Positions 54,648-63,426 of a DNA stretch of 64,000 nucleotides are shown in pieces. The stretch comes from Cytobacillus massiliigabonensis. Lineage in GTDB: Bacteria > Bacillota > Bacilli > Bacillales > Cytobacillaceae. Each line of letters starts with the position of its first letter. Positions within the stretch are counted from its first letter, which is position 1. The notes beneath the pieces were generated by a model. It was not told the origin of the DNA. It saw nothing but the letters and a program-made list of their open reading frames with translations, and made no database searches. The translations under genes and the position numbers were made by a program. Location: NCBI RefSeq assembly GCF_900199725.1, contig NZ_LT904902.1, forward strand, positions 770,781-834,780, read 5' to 3'.

Positions 54648-55922
54648 CTATTTTACTCTGCCTCTGCGATACCAAATGACAACAGGGATGAGAATTAAAG
54701 ACAAAAGTCCCCCACTCAAAGATAATGTAGCAAAACTCGTATTAGCGACGACCATTCCCGAAAGGGCACCGCCGGAAGCTCCTGCTAATGCAATAAAAAC
54801 ATCAAGTGTTCCTTGCGTTTTGGCACGGGTAGAAGGCTCTGTCGAATCAACGATTTGTGCAGTCCCGCTAATTAAGCCAAAGTTCCATCCCAATCCAAGC
54901 AAAGAAAGAGCAATAACTAACAGAATCATTGAATCACTGGGTGCGAATGCTGCTAATAAACCAGCAAATAGCAATGTAATACCTGAGGCAATGCTCATCG
55001 CTGTTCGCCCCACCTTATCTGCTAAAATGCCTGTGATAAGCGAGGGAAGATACATAGCAGCTATATGAAAACCAATAACAATTCCAACCTCACCTAAACC
55101 GTGGCCGTGATGTTTCATATGTACAGGTGTCATCGTCATAATGGCAACCATTACAATTTGAGTAAGGACCATAACTGTGGCACCGACTATTAGACCTCTT
55201 TTATTCATTGTTTTATCAGCAGAATCCATTCTATATGTCTGCTCATGTTCCTGTTTATAGGCTGCGATCTTGTTAGCAATTTCTAATGGGTCGGGACGAA
55301 GCAAAATAAAAAGGACAAGGCCTGCTGAAATAAAAGCAGCAGCTGATAATATAAATGGACCTGCAAGTGATGGAACACCAATGAAACTAGCAAATTCACC
55401 CATCACTTCTACGAGGTTCGGACCTGCAACAGCCCCGAAGGTTGTCATAACCATCGTCGTACTAATAGCAGTTGCCCGTTGTTTGTTGCTTGCTAAATCC
55501 GTTCCAGCATAACGAGCTTGTAAATTTGTCGCAGTTCCTGCCCCATAGATTAGCAGAGAAGCGAATAATAAACCTACACTATTTAACATGGCTGCAATCA
55601 CAACGCCAATGGCACCGAGTCCGCCTACAATAAAACCTGCTGATAAACCTGTACGGCGCCCATATCGTTGTGAAAGTTTCCCTACGATTAAAGCTGAACC
55701 TGCGGACCCTAAGGTTAGTAAAGCTACCGGCACTCCTGCGTAAGCATCAGTCCCAAGCATTTGCTGTGCCAATAATGCACCTACCGTAACCCCTGCAGCT
55801 AGCCCTGCTCCACCAAAAATCTGTGATAGACTGACAACGAACAACACACGTCTATACAAGCTCTTTAGTTTTTCTGGTGAATCTATATAACTCTCAATTT
55901 GATCTTGTGCTTTACTAGACAT
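54648..55922 (-). CDS. MFS transporter
   Basis: A 424-residue protein with 12 hydrophobic segments in two halves separated by a charged loop (YKQEHEQTYRMDSADKTMNK, about 225-245). Motif A-like GKLSQRYGRRTGL follows helix 2 and ADKVGRTAM its equivalent in the second half. ATG 55922 follows GAAGGTG. Single gene; substrate unknown. Confidence 0.88.
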   Translation of the reverse strand: MSSKAQDQIESYIDSPEKLKSLYRRVLFVVSLSQIFGGAGLAAGVTVGALLAQQMLGTDAYAGVPVALLTLGSAGSALIVGKLSQRYGRRTGLSAGFIVGGLGAIGVVIAAMLNSVGLLFASLLIYGAGTATNLQARYAGTDLASNKQRATAISTTMVMTTFGAVAGPNLVEVMGEFASFIGVPSLAGPFILSAAAFISAGLVLFILLRPDPLEIANKIAAYKQEHEQTYRMDSADKTMNKRGLIVGATVMVLTQIVMVAIMTMTPVHMKHHGHGLGEVGIVIGFHIAAMYLPSLITGILADKVGRTAMSIASGITLLFAGLLAAFAPSDSMILLVIALSLLGLGWNFGLISGTAQIVDSTEPSTRAKTQGTLDVFIALAGASGGALSGMVVANTSFATLSLSGGLLSLILIPVVIWYRRGRVK

Positions 55923-56038
55923 CTATAAACACCTTCTTCTGTTTATTCCCCCGCTTATGCGTGTGTGTTGTTAATTGCTGGCACTCTCTAAACCTATCTT
56001 CTAATGAATACGATTTTATTAATATCTACATTCCACAT

Positions 56039-57403
56039 TTAATTTAATTCTATCTTAATCTTATCTAATTCAACAGGTATATTTGCACTTAAAGAGCCTA
56101 AGTTAACTCTTATTACATAATTGTTTAAGTGAAAACCATCAAGATGACGAATATCAAATGTGCTTCTAAATCTCAATTCATCTTTATCAATGGTTTTGAC
56201 TGTGTGCTGGATAGGTTCCATATATTGTTCCTTTTCTGTTTCCTTAACTAAATTGACATCATTTCGAGCAAAATCCTTAAAGAAACCAAAGTTCCAATCC
56301 ATTTCATCCCCGTTATTAACTTGAAAATCAACACTAACGCTTGTATCATCAACCGTTATCTCTTCAATAGCAGCAGCCAGATTCTGTCTAACTGCCTTCA
56401 TTTCAACAGGTGTTGATGCATTCAGTGACACAAATTGATCTTGTTCAGTTATTGCTACTTTCGGGTGTACCTCTAAATACTTTGATTCCCCTTTTACCGA
56501 CTGTGGAATAATACTTCTTCCTTTAACAATCATATAGCCGTTTGCCTCAATCGTTTTCAGGTCAATCCCGTCCATTGAGATGTTTAGTTCATCCCCTTTG
56601 TCATCATAGACTTGTAATCTCACTTGATCATGCTTTCCTTGTTTCGGAAAAGTGGCAGTATAGTTAATTGCGGTCGATGCTTGGCCAAAGAGAATGGAAT
56701 CAAAATGAATTTTAACATCTGAAAATTCCTCACTGCTCTCTTTATCAATAGTAACTGTTTCATATGGCAGCTGGTCAATCGGAACATCAAACCTCCAGCT
56801 TCCCTCCTTCCCCCCAATTGTTTTGAATTCAAGTGGGAAGGTAGCTTCTGATGGTAATTCTGATTCAGGGTAACTTAATTGGATATGCCCAATATACCCA
56901 TCAGCTTCCGGTTCCATATGAACAAGTTCTTTACTATCAGAAATTCCTCCATCCCCATCAAAAATCTCATAAAACCCAACCAGCTTCCCGCCTTCATTAG
57001 TGTTCACATCTCCTTTAACATGAAAAGTGACTCCAACAACCGCACCGTCATAATATGCGTTGGTCATAGTGACATCTATTCCTTTACTGCTAGCTGTTTT
57101 ATTTAGTTCAGTAATTAATTCTTGCGATTGTAAGCTTCTGCCAATGGCATCGTTAAACGTTTCATATACCTTTCCAAGTAAAGGGACATCAGCCATAACA
57201 TGAGACATGGAAGGAGAAATGAAACTGGAAGAAACTAAAATCGCAGCTGCTGCAGCTGTCGACCATACAGCTGTTTTTGTACTTTTTTTAGTTTTAGGTT
57301 CCTCAAAACTAGCCTGGATCATTCCATTTTGAATGGCTTTTAAAACATCCTCTTGTGGTACTTCAATCTTCTCATATACTTTTTGAAATGAGTTTTTCTC
57401 CAT
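56039..57403 (-). CDS. Anti-sigma factor, DUF4179 type
   Basis: A 454-residue protein with an N-terminal cytosolic segment (about 1-42), one membrane helix (WSTAAAAAILVSSSFIS), a DUF4179 domain (about 60-160) and a beta-rich extracytoplasmic part. The start (AGGAGG about 11 bp before ATG 57403) overlaps the ECF sigma gene by 32 bp. This is the common sigma/anti-sigma pair of bacilli responding to envelope stress. Confidence 0.88.
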   Translation of the reverse strand: MEKNSFQKVYEKIEVPQEDVLKAIQNGMIQASFEEPKTKKSTKTAVWSTAAAAAILVSSSFISPSMSHVMADVPLLGKVYETFNDAIGRSLQSQELITELNKTASSKGIDVTMTNAYYDGAVVGVTFHVKGDVNTNEGGKLVGFYEIFDGDGGISDSKELVHMEPEADGYIGHIQLSYPESELPSEATFPLEFKTIGGKEGSWRFDVPIDQLPYETVTIDKESSEEFSDVKIHFDSILFGQASTAINYTATFPKQGKHDQVRLQVYDDKGDELNISMDGIDLKTIEANGYMIVKGRSIIPQSVKGESKYLEVHPKVAITEQDQFVSLNASTPVEMKAVRQNLAAAIEEITVDDTSVSVDFQVNNGDEMDWNFGFFKDFARNDVNLVKETEKEQYMEPIQHTVKTIDKDELRFRSTFDIRHLDGFHLNNYVIRVNLGSLSANIPVELDKIKIELN

Positions 57404-57917
57404 TATGGTTCATTCCTCCTAACATTTTTTTTAATCTTTCTTTTCCTCTGCTTAAATATGTTTTTACTGTATTTTCAGGGATGTTCATGATTTTAGCCAC
57501 ATCACTTATTGGGAGATCCTGAAAGTAAAAAAGAATAATTGCATTTTTATATTTTTCATTTAGCTGGTTAATTGCTTCCAATAAGTCAAGCCTCTCTGCT
57601 CCTGTTACTCCTCTATCAAACTCTCGTTCAATCAAATTGTCTATAGGGATCTCTTTCTTGCTCTTTCTCAAAACGTCAAAGGCACAATTTATTAGGATTC
57701 TAGTTAGCCAAGTCAAAAAGAAATGCTCATTTTTAAGTTGACTGATCGACAAAAAAGCTTTATAGGATGTCTCTTGAACAACATCGAGAGCATCTTCACG
57801 ATTTCTAACATATACGTACGCCGTACGGTACAATTGATCACTATGTAGAATAAGAAGTTCCTGAAGACATTTTTTATTCCCCTTTATTGCCTTCTTAATG
57901 AGTTTAAGTTCATTCAT
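57372..57917 (-). CDS. ECF-type RNA polymerase sigma factor
   Basis: A 181-residue factor. Region 2: YRTAYVYVRNREDALDVVQE; region 4: LPISDVAKIMNIPENTVKTY. ATG 57917 follows GGGGGG. On the minus strand TGAAACTTATTTATACGAG lies 30-50 bp upstream; TGAAAC is a usual -35 for autoregulated ECF genes and also forms a dyad with AGTTTCA (57945-57968). Confidence 0.92.
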   Translation of the reverse strand: MNELKLIKKAIKGNKKCLQELLILHSDQLYRTAYVYVRNREDALDVVQETSYKAFLSISQLKNEHFFLTWLTRILINCAFDVLRKSKKEIPIDNLIEREFDRGVTGAERLDLLEAINQLNEKYKNAIILFYFQDLPISDVAKIMNIPENTVKTYLSRGKERLKKMLGGMNHNGEKLISKSI

Positions 57918-58028
57918 TGTGTGCCCCCCTTTCGCCTATTAGAGTGAAACTCGTATAAATAAGTTTCAACTTTTTCATTCCCTTGAAAATTTTCCTCTAG
58001 GAAGACATGAAGCAGTGCTGGTTCGCAT

Positions 58029-58058
58029 AAAAAAAGAGCGTCTTGTTTTGACGTCTCT
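58029..58058 (-). terminator. Terminator upstream of the second sigma gene
   Basis: On the minus strand GAGACGTC pairs with GACGCTC around AAAACAA and is followed by TTTTTTTATG. It ends transcription coming from the lipoprotein gene at 58260. Confidence 0.85.
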
Positions 58059-58123
58059 CCTTGTTATATTAATCATATTGTTGATTTAACAGAAGGCTTC
58101 TTTTACTAAAACTGCCCTTTTAA

Positions 58124-58240
58124 TCAAAAGGCGAAGTTTTTTTCATGATCCAATCTTTCAATTGCTTCAAAAATTCTTGAATATACCTCTTTTATGTTTT
58201 TCAGCATTTTTTTATCATTATATAATCCAAAATCCCAAGT
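58124..58240 (-). pseudogene. Coding relic, C-terminal fragment
   Basis: The minus strand encodes about 38 residues (TWDFGLYNDKKMLKNIKEVY, then SRIFEAIERLDHEKNFAF) ending at 58124, with an in-frame stop just before the first residue and no start. It looks like the end of a real protein whose front is gone. I do not recognise it. It fills most of the gap 57918-58259. Confidence 0.3.
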
Positions 58241-58259
58241 TCAACGTCCTACCGACAAA

Positions 58260-58697
58260 TTACTTCTTATTATACAGTTTAAACGACTCTTCATAGTCAT
58301 CCCATTTTACATGAACTTGTATCATTTCATTTTCATTTACCTTTGCCCCATTTTTTGAACTTCCTGCACTTTTGAAAGTTTTTCCATTAGGAGGATGATC
58401 AAATTCTCTTGTATTGCTCCCGCTTCCAGCGGATGTTTCATAAGAGTATTCAAGTTTTTTCACCGACGACAAATCTTTTAGAGATCCTTTATACTTCAAT
58501 ACCAATTCATCATTATTTTCATTAGAGTATGTGCCCCTCCCGTTCTCTTCGCCCCATAACTCTGTTCCTTTAAATACATATTCAGCCTCCCAATATTCAC
58601 CTTCTCCAATATATCTGTATTCATAGTGAATGATTTCTTCGTTCGAACAGGCATTTAATATGATCATTGCAAATAATACTGTCAAGATTCTTTTCAA
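58260..58697 (-). CDS. Lipoprotein of unknown function
   Basis: A 145-residue protein with a lipobox at LNAC (Cys17) after a short hydrophobic signal. The mature part is beta-rich, with YRYIGEGEYWEAEYVFKG and VHVKWDDYEESFKL. Start is TTG 58697 with GGAGGAG 7 bp upstream; the frame to 58736 lacks a site. Family not recognised; it resembles small Bacillus lipoproteins annotated as hypothetical. Confidence 0.78.
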   Translation of the reverse strand: MKRILTVLFAMIILNACSNEEIIHYEYRYIGEGEYWEAEYVFKGTELWGEENGRGTYSNENNDELVLKYKGSLKDLSSVKKLEYSYETSAGSGSNTREFDHPPNGKTFKSAGSSKNGAKVNENEMIQVHVKWDDYEESFKLYNKK

Positions 58698-58805
58698 CCC
58701 AACTCCTCCTATCCACAATTCCGGATGAGTATCCATATATATATAGATTTATATTTGCGGAAGATTAGAAAATTGCCTCCCTTCCTCCACAATCTGGAAC
58801 ATAAC

Positions 58806-58845
58806 ATAAAGGAAGAGCACAATCCTGATTGCAGAACTGTGCCCA
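58806..58845 (-). terminator. Terminator after the lipoprotein gene at 58869
   Basis: On the minus strand GGGCACAGTTCTG pairs with CAGGATTGTGCTC around CAAT and is followed by TTCCTTTATG. It is a relative of the hairpin at 50838-50877. Confidence 0.78.
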
Positions 58846-58868
58846 ATTAATTGGATATTACCAAGAAC

Positions 58869-59252
58869 TTAATTATAAGTATCCTGTCCAACGATAATTT
58901 TCCAACCTTTTTTTTGTTTTTGGATAGGAAAAGTGAATGTAGATAAGTCTCCACTATTGGCTAGTTCTACAGTTACCTCAAACTCCGTTTCACTCACTTT
59001 TTTAAGCTCGACTATTTTAGTATCAGTAATATCTTCGTCAATACTCGAATATTGCTTTTTTTGCTCCTCTTTATCTGGAAACCTTAGATCATCAGTGTAT
59101 TTTACCATTGATGATTTATCCTTTGTTTCTAAAGCCTCTAAGTAATTATTTACAAGGTTTGCAACTTTTTCATCAGTAGTTAAAGTTGTTTCAGTCGAAC
59201 AACCTGATAAAAGTATTAACAGCAAGGCGCCCAAAACAATAAACTTTTTCAT
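58869..59252 (-). CDS. Lipoprotein with DUF4878/NTF2-like domain
   Basis: A 127-residue protein: lipobox LSGC (Cys18), then a helix and beta sheet of NTF2-like proteins (VANLVNNYLEALETKDKSSM, later GWKIIVGQDTYN). ATG 59252 follows GGGGGA; an ATG at 59264 in the same frame is less likely. Function unknown. Confidence 0.78.
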   Translation of the reverse strand: MKKFIVLGALLLILLSGCSTETTLTTDEKVANLVNNYLEALETKDKSSMVKYTDDLRFPDKEEQKKQYSSIDEDITDTKIVELKKVSETEFEVTVELANSGDLSTFTFPIQKQKKGWKIIVGQDTYN

Positions 59253-59330
59253 TCTATCCCCCATTTCATGTGATCATATATGTAAAATTATACCATAAAA
59301 ATTTAGAGAGAATTGTTATTTATTTGAAGT

Positions 59331-59381
59331 AAAAGGGGCTGCCCAATAAGTCTATTTTTAGACTATTGGACAGCCCCTTTT
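59331..59381. terminator. Strong bidirectional-type hairpin before the 52-bp array
   Basis: 59335-59354 and 59359-59377 pair over almost their full length (GGGGCTG/CAGCCCC outer, TCTA/TAGA inner). AAAA precedes and TTTTTTG follows, so it can act from both sides. On the minus strand it would end the transcript of the HAD gene after passing the 52-bp array. Confidence 0.88.
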
Positions 59382-59434
59382 TTGTTTAATCACCAAAACA
59401 CGTTAATTTCAAGCTGAACTTAATAAGTATCATT

Positions 59435-59860
59435 GGTTCCTGAAACTGTGTAAATTTAGTTTAAATTGTACTCAATAGGACCCATTGGTTCCTGAAACTG
59501 TGTAAGTTTAGTTAAAATTGTTCTCAATAGGGCTCTTTGGTTCCTGAAACTGTGTAAATTTAGTTTAAACTGTACTCAATAGAGCCTATTGGTTCCCGTA
59601 ACTGTGTAAATTTTGTTTAAATTGTACTCAATAGGGCTTATTGGTTCCTGAAACTGCGTAAATTTAGAATAAACTGTACTCAATAGAGCCTATTGGTTCC
59701 CGAAACTGTATAAATCTTGTTTAAATTGTACTCAATAGGGCTCTTTGGTTCCCGTAACTGTGTAAGTTTAGTTAAAATTGTACTCAATAGGGCTTTTTGG
59801 TTTCCGTAACTGTGTAAATCTTGATTAAACTGTTCTCAATAGGACCCATTGGTTCCCATA
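59435..59860. repeat. Tandem array, strict 52-bp period, eight full units
   Basis: GGTTCC (or GGTTTC) recurs at 59435, 59487, 59539, 59591, 59643, 59695, 59747, 59799 and 59851, each exactly 52 bp apart. Within units AACTGTGTAA, TTTAGTTTAAA, TGTACTCAATAG and a variable GGGCTCTT/GAGCCTATT/GACCCATT end are shared. 59383-59434 is a decayed extra unit. The full unit is conserved, so there are no spacers and it is not CRISPR; 52 is not a multiple of 3 and no frame stays open. The gap 59253-59971 is filled by this array and its hairpin. Confidence 0.92.
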
Positions 59861-59971
59861 ATTTTAGTTAAGCGACAACACAAATAGAGATTATTCGAAG
59901 GTACATCAGGTTTTTCAGTTTTAACTCATTTCAAAAATATTAGGAAGGAAACCAGCTTCTATTTATGTTTA

Positions 59972-60646
59972 TTATGAAAAATAGCTTGATAGTCTATCAA
60001 GAGAATGGATCTCGGCATATGGTTTTATTTCGGTATGATTCTGGATTCTATGAGGATTGAACCATATGCCCTTTATATTTGCATTTTGACAGCCGCCAAT
60101 ATCCTTTTCTAAGTCATCTCCAACGAATAATGTGTCTTCCGGCTGCACATTAAGCTTATTTAATGCTAATTCAAATATGCGTTTGTCAGGTTTACTAAAC
60201 CCCGCTTCTTCAGAAATAATGATTAGATCAAAACAACTATTTAAATGAGTGTGAATGATCTTTGCCTTTTGTCGCTGAGTGGAGCCGTTTGTTATAATTC
60301 CAACTTTCACTTGCATCTTTATAGTGTTTACAATATTTATCGTATGTTGGTTGATAGAAAAACATTGAGGAAAATGGTTATTCCAAAAAGCTTGAATGTC
60401 ATTGCGTGGCAGTCTATATTTTGGCGGAAATTTATCAAAAAATGATTCTATAACTTTGCTTTTATCACTATTGCCATAGCTTTTATTATCATATTCTTTA
60501 AATTTCTGCAGCATTTCGTTTTTTACTGAATGGTTCACATCCTCATAACACTTTTCTAAAAGAAGTAAAAACAGGTTATCTACTGCCTTATCTCTATTAA
60601 GCAAGGTATCATCTAAATCAAATAGCATTGCTTTATAATCTCTCAC
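59972..60646 (-). CDS. HAD-superfamily hydrolase (YjjG/YfnB-like)
   Basis: A 224-residue phosphatase-like protein with motif I FDLDDTLLN, motif II GIITNGS, motif III Lys in GFSKPDKRIF and motif IV VGDDLEKDI. A helical cap lies between motifs I and II. Likely a small-metabolite or nucleotide phosphatase. Start is GTG 60646; the site (AAAGG) is a little distant. Its 3' transcript would contain the 52-bp array. Confidence 0.9.
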   Translation of the reverse strand: MRDYKAMLFDLDDTLLNRDKAVDNLFLLLLEKCYEDVNHSVKNEMLQKFKEYDNKSYGNSDKSKVIESFFDKFPPKYRLPRNDIQAFWNNHFPQCFSINQHTINIVNTIKMQVKVGIITNGSTQRQKAKIIHTHLNSCFDLIIISEEAGFSKPDKRIFELALNKLNVQPEDTLFVGDDLEKDIGGCQNANIKGIWFNPHRIQNHTEIKPYAEIHSLDRLSSYFS

Positions 60647-60703
60647 ATCATTTCACTGCCTTTCCCACATGATATAAACAATCCCTCGTTCGCACAATAA
60701 GAT

Positions 60704-61297
60704 TTAGTCATTGAACATCTTACCAATATTATTAAGTTCTATCTTTTCTTCTTCTTTTCGATTATCTTTATATTTATTTTCATCAATTAGCTTTAACCGT
60801 CCATTTTGAAAGAAAGATAACAATCGCTTTGCTTCATTTATAATCTTAGGGTTAATCATATTTAGTATTTCTCTTTTACTGTCAAATTCATCTTTATCCC
60901 ATTTATCTCTTTGCTGTATTTTAGGTACAGCATCAATCCCAGTAATATATGTAAGCCCCAAAAATCGAAGAAATGAATATCCATTGCAATAATCATCATA
61001 TAATTGCTCTAATATCTCTACCACATCACCTTTTTCATATATGATGTTTTCCAAAAGTGAAATAATCCGTGTCTGTTCGAATTCACCAAACGGAATTTTC
61101 ATCGCAATACGTTTCTCTAATTCATTTTTTATATACTTATTTCTATAATCTAAATCAAGTAAGTTAAAGTAGAAGTCATTGCCATAAACATTTTCAATTT
61201 CTTGTGTTTTATAAAGCCATTCTTCAAATTCTGAGATGCTGATATGCCCTTTATAAATGTTATAAAACTGTTTTTGAATGTCCTCTTTCCTATTCAA
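60704..61297 (-). CDS. Hypothetical helical protein
   Basis: A 197-residue soluble, mostly helical protein starting MNRKEDIQKQFYNIYKGHIS, with KTQEIENVYGNDFYFNLLDL and a charged C-terminus. The composition and clean site (GGAGGTG before TTG 61297) favour a real gene. I do not recognise the family; immunity-like or SUKH-type proteins have a similar look but no motif proves it. Confidence 0.7.
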   Translation of the reverse strand: MNRKEDIQKQFYNIYKGHISISEFEEWLYKTQEIENVYGNDFYFNLLDLDYRNKYIKNELEKRIAMKIPFGEFEQTRIISLLENIIYEKGDVVEILEQLYDDYCNGYSFLRFLGLTYITGIDAVPKIQQRDKWDKDEFDSKREILNMINPKIINEAKRLLSFFQNGRLKLIDENKYKDNRKEEEKIELNNIGKMFND

Positions 61298-61376
61298 TAT
61301 CTTGCTTCACCTCCTCTAATTCATCTATTACCACCTCTAATGTTTTTTCATAAATTTGCACCTAAGCGATTATTCT

Positions 61377-62342
61377 TTAAACTTTAATCAAAACCTTCCC
61401 TTCATAATTGCGGCTTTCAATTAATTTATGCGCTTCTGCTGCCTCTTTTAAATGGAATACTTGTGCTATCGGAAGGGTCACTTGCTTTGAATCGAATAGT
61501 TCTATTACTTTTTCTGCAACAGGGGCTAATCGTCCTGGATTATGTTTTCTCATTGTTCCTAAACTAAAACCTTTAATATTTCTGCAGCTGCTATGTACAT
61601 CACTCGTTTTAAAGGTACCAGCCTTCCCACTGCTATTTCCAAATTGAACAAGCGTGCCATATAAAGCTAAGCACTCAATACTCTTGCTAGTAACATCACC
61701 AGCGACCGAATCAAAGATAACATTTGCCCCTTGATTATTTGTCTCCTTTAAGACTTGCTCTGTAAATGTTTCATAGGTGCATACAGCATCAGCCCCTAAT
61801 TTTCTCACATAATTTGCTTTATCTAAACTTCCGACAGTTCCAATAATTTTTTGTACGCCTGCTAATTTTGCTAATTGGACAAGCATTGAACCCACTCCGC
61901 CAGCTGCGCTATGTATAACAATGGCATCTGTTTTTTGTACTTGGCCAATTTCATGCAGAAGCATATACGATAAAATCGATACAGTTGGCATGGAGGATGC
62001 CTGTTCAAACGATAGACTATCTGGAATTTTAAAGACTAATTGTTCATTCGCAACTACATATTCCGCATATGAACCACCTTTCGGAAAAGCGATGACCCGA
62101 TCTCCTTTGGAAAAAGAGGAATGAGCTGAAACTTCTTCTATTGTCCCTGCAACATCCAAGCCTAAGATGAATGGAAAATCCCCTTTTCCTTTATTCCCTA
62201 GGCGCTGTTTTATATCTGCATAATTTACACTCGTATACGCTGTTTTTATTAGAACTTCATTTTCTGCTATTTTCGGCATGTCAATATCAGTGTATAAAAG
62301 TACATTTGCATCACCAAACTCATTTTGGATTACAGCTTTCAT
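61377..62342 (-). CDS. Zinc-type quinone oxidoreductase (MDR family)
   Basis: A 321-residue NADPH-dependent quinone reductase of the medium-chain dehydrogenase family: GroES-like front (TSVNYADIKQRLG, LGLDVAGTIEEV), Rossmann motif HSAAGGVGSMLVQLAKLAG, and C-terminal ESRNYEGKVLIKV. No structural zinc Cys cluster is visible, as in the QOR/zeta-crystallin branch. ATG 62342 follows AGGGAG. Reduces quinones or enals; physiological substrate unknown. Confidence 0.9.
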   Translation of the reverse strand: MKAVIQNEFGDANVLLYTDIDMPKIAENEVLIKTAYTSVNYADIKQRLGNKGKGDFPFILGLDVAGTIEEVSAHSSFSKGDRVIAFPKGGSYAEYVVANEQLVFKIPDSLSFEQASSMPTVSILSYMLLHEIGQVQKTDAIVIHSAAGGVGSMLVQLAKLAGVQKIIGTVGSLDKANYVRKLGADAVCTYETFTEQVLKETNNQGANVIFDSVAGDVTSKSIECLALYGTLVQFGNSSGKAGTFKTSDVHSSCRNIKGFSLGTMRKHNPGRLAPVAEKVIELFDSKQVTLPIAQVFHLKEAAEAHKLIESRNYEGKVLIKV

Positions 62343-62483
62343 TTTCTATATCCGCTCCCTATTGTTTTATAAAATTTTACCATTCCGACTGTCATTATAA
62401 AATTCAATGAATTCTATTAAATTTAATAAGTTTTTCTTATGTATTTTTTCTTTGCCCTTATGTTATCTTGCAGTTTAAAAGTA

Positions 62484-62516
62484 AAAAGGCACTATCTTTT
62501 TTTTTCAAGGATAGCA
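62484..62516 (-). terminator. Terminator of the Nudix gene at 62566
   Basis: On the minus strand GCTATC and GATAGTGC form the stem with an A-rich loop, followed by CTTTTTAC. Confidence 0.6.
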
Positions 62517-62565
62517 TCCTTTAGCTGAATATAAATGGCATAACTGTCTAAAGCACCTATTAGCT

Positions 62566-63000
62566 TCATTGCATATCTTCATAATCTCGAATAAAAACAA
62601 GTGTCTTTTCAAATAGTTTTGGTTGAATTTCTGAATAAGTAAGGCTATTAGGAAGACTATCAAATAGTTTTACTTCATTAATTTCTGAAACTGGCAATAG
62701 CCCCATCTTCTTTATCCTCCCAAAATATAGCCTTCCAAAAGTTCTAGAAACAGAATCCTCCATTGAATAGTCGCAAATTGGGATTAAATCAACTTCTATG
62801 CAACCAGTTTCTTCAAATAACTCTCTTCTTGCTGTCTCCTCGATTGTTTCTCCCTGTTCCCTATGACCACCCGCTATTTCCCACGTTTTTCTTTCTTTAT
62901 GTCTGACATAAACCCACTTCCCCTTATACATAGCACTAATTACTGCAAATTCTAATTTTTTTTCATCCACAGAATCTAAATAATAAAATTCGATTTTCAT
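62566..63000 (-). CDS. Nudix hydrolase
   Basis: A 144-residue Nudix protein. The box reads GGHREQGET, then ARRELFEETG (G-x5-E-x7-R-E-x2-E-E-x-G), near residues 44-66. ATG 63000 follows TTTAGGTG. Substrate unknown. Confidence 0.9.
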   Translation of the reverse strand: MKIEFYYLDSVDEKKLEFAVISAMYKGKWVYVRHKERKTWEIAGGHREQGETIEETARRELFEETGCIEVDLIPICDYSMEDSVSRTFGRLYFGRIKKMGLLPVSEINEVKLFDSLPNSLTYSEIQPKLFEKTLVFIRDYEDMQ

Positions 63001-63038
63001 ATTGTCACCTAAAATCTTTTGGAATAAAGTTCAATAAA

Positions 63039-63314
63039 TTAAGATGAAAAATCTTCAATAATTTCAACTACATCAATTTTTCCGTTTATCAAAAGCTCCG
63101 GTAGCTCATTTTTCACATTATCCTTCCAATATTCTCTCGCTTGTTCAATTTTTTGAGAGAAAGAAATTCCATCTTCTTTTGGTAAAAGGTTTCCATCCCC
63201 CTCAAAATAAGCGCCCTTAACTCGCAGTTTAACAATCTGTAAAACTTTACAATTATATGAATCAAATAATTCTTTCCATTTCAAGGCATCCTCATAGCTT
63301 TTCGACTTCCACAT
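63039..63314 (-). CDS. Small hypothetical protein
   Basis: A 91-residue acidic protein starting [20 protein letters not shown] and ending [11 protein letters not shown]. The site before ATG 63314 is weak (TTAAGAAAT), so the start is uncertain. Its composition is protein-like. No family recognised. Confidence 0.55.
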   Translation of the reverse strand: MWKSKSYEDALKWKELFDSYNCKVLQIVKLRVKGAYFEGDGNLLPKEDGISFSQKIEQAREYWKDNVKNELPELLINGKIDVVEIIEDFSS

Positions 63315-63350
63315 ATTTCTTAAAAAAACCTGCTTACTTAATTGAAAATG

Positions 63351-63383
63351 AAAAAAGCGATCTCCCTTTTTGAAGGATCGCGA
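63351..63383 (-). terminator. Terminator of the partial GNAT gene
   Basis: On the minus strand GCGATCC and GGGAGATCGC pair around TTCAAAAA and are followed by TTTTTTCATT. Confidence 0.82.
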
Positions 63384-63426
63384 CTGACATAGTCAAATCA
63401 AGGTTCATCAACCTATAATTGACTAA

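Noticed and set aside
59435-59860. Possible CRISPR array
   Set aside because: The whole 52-bp unit is conserved with no unique spacers, and no cas genes are present.
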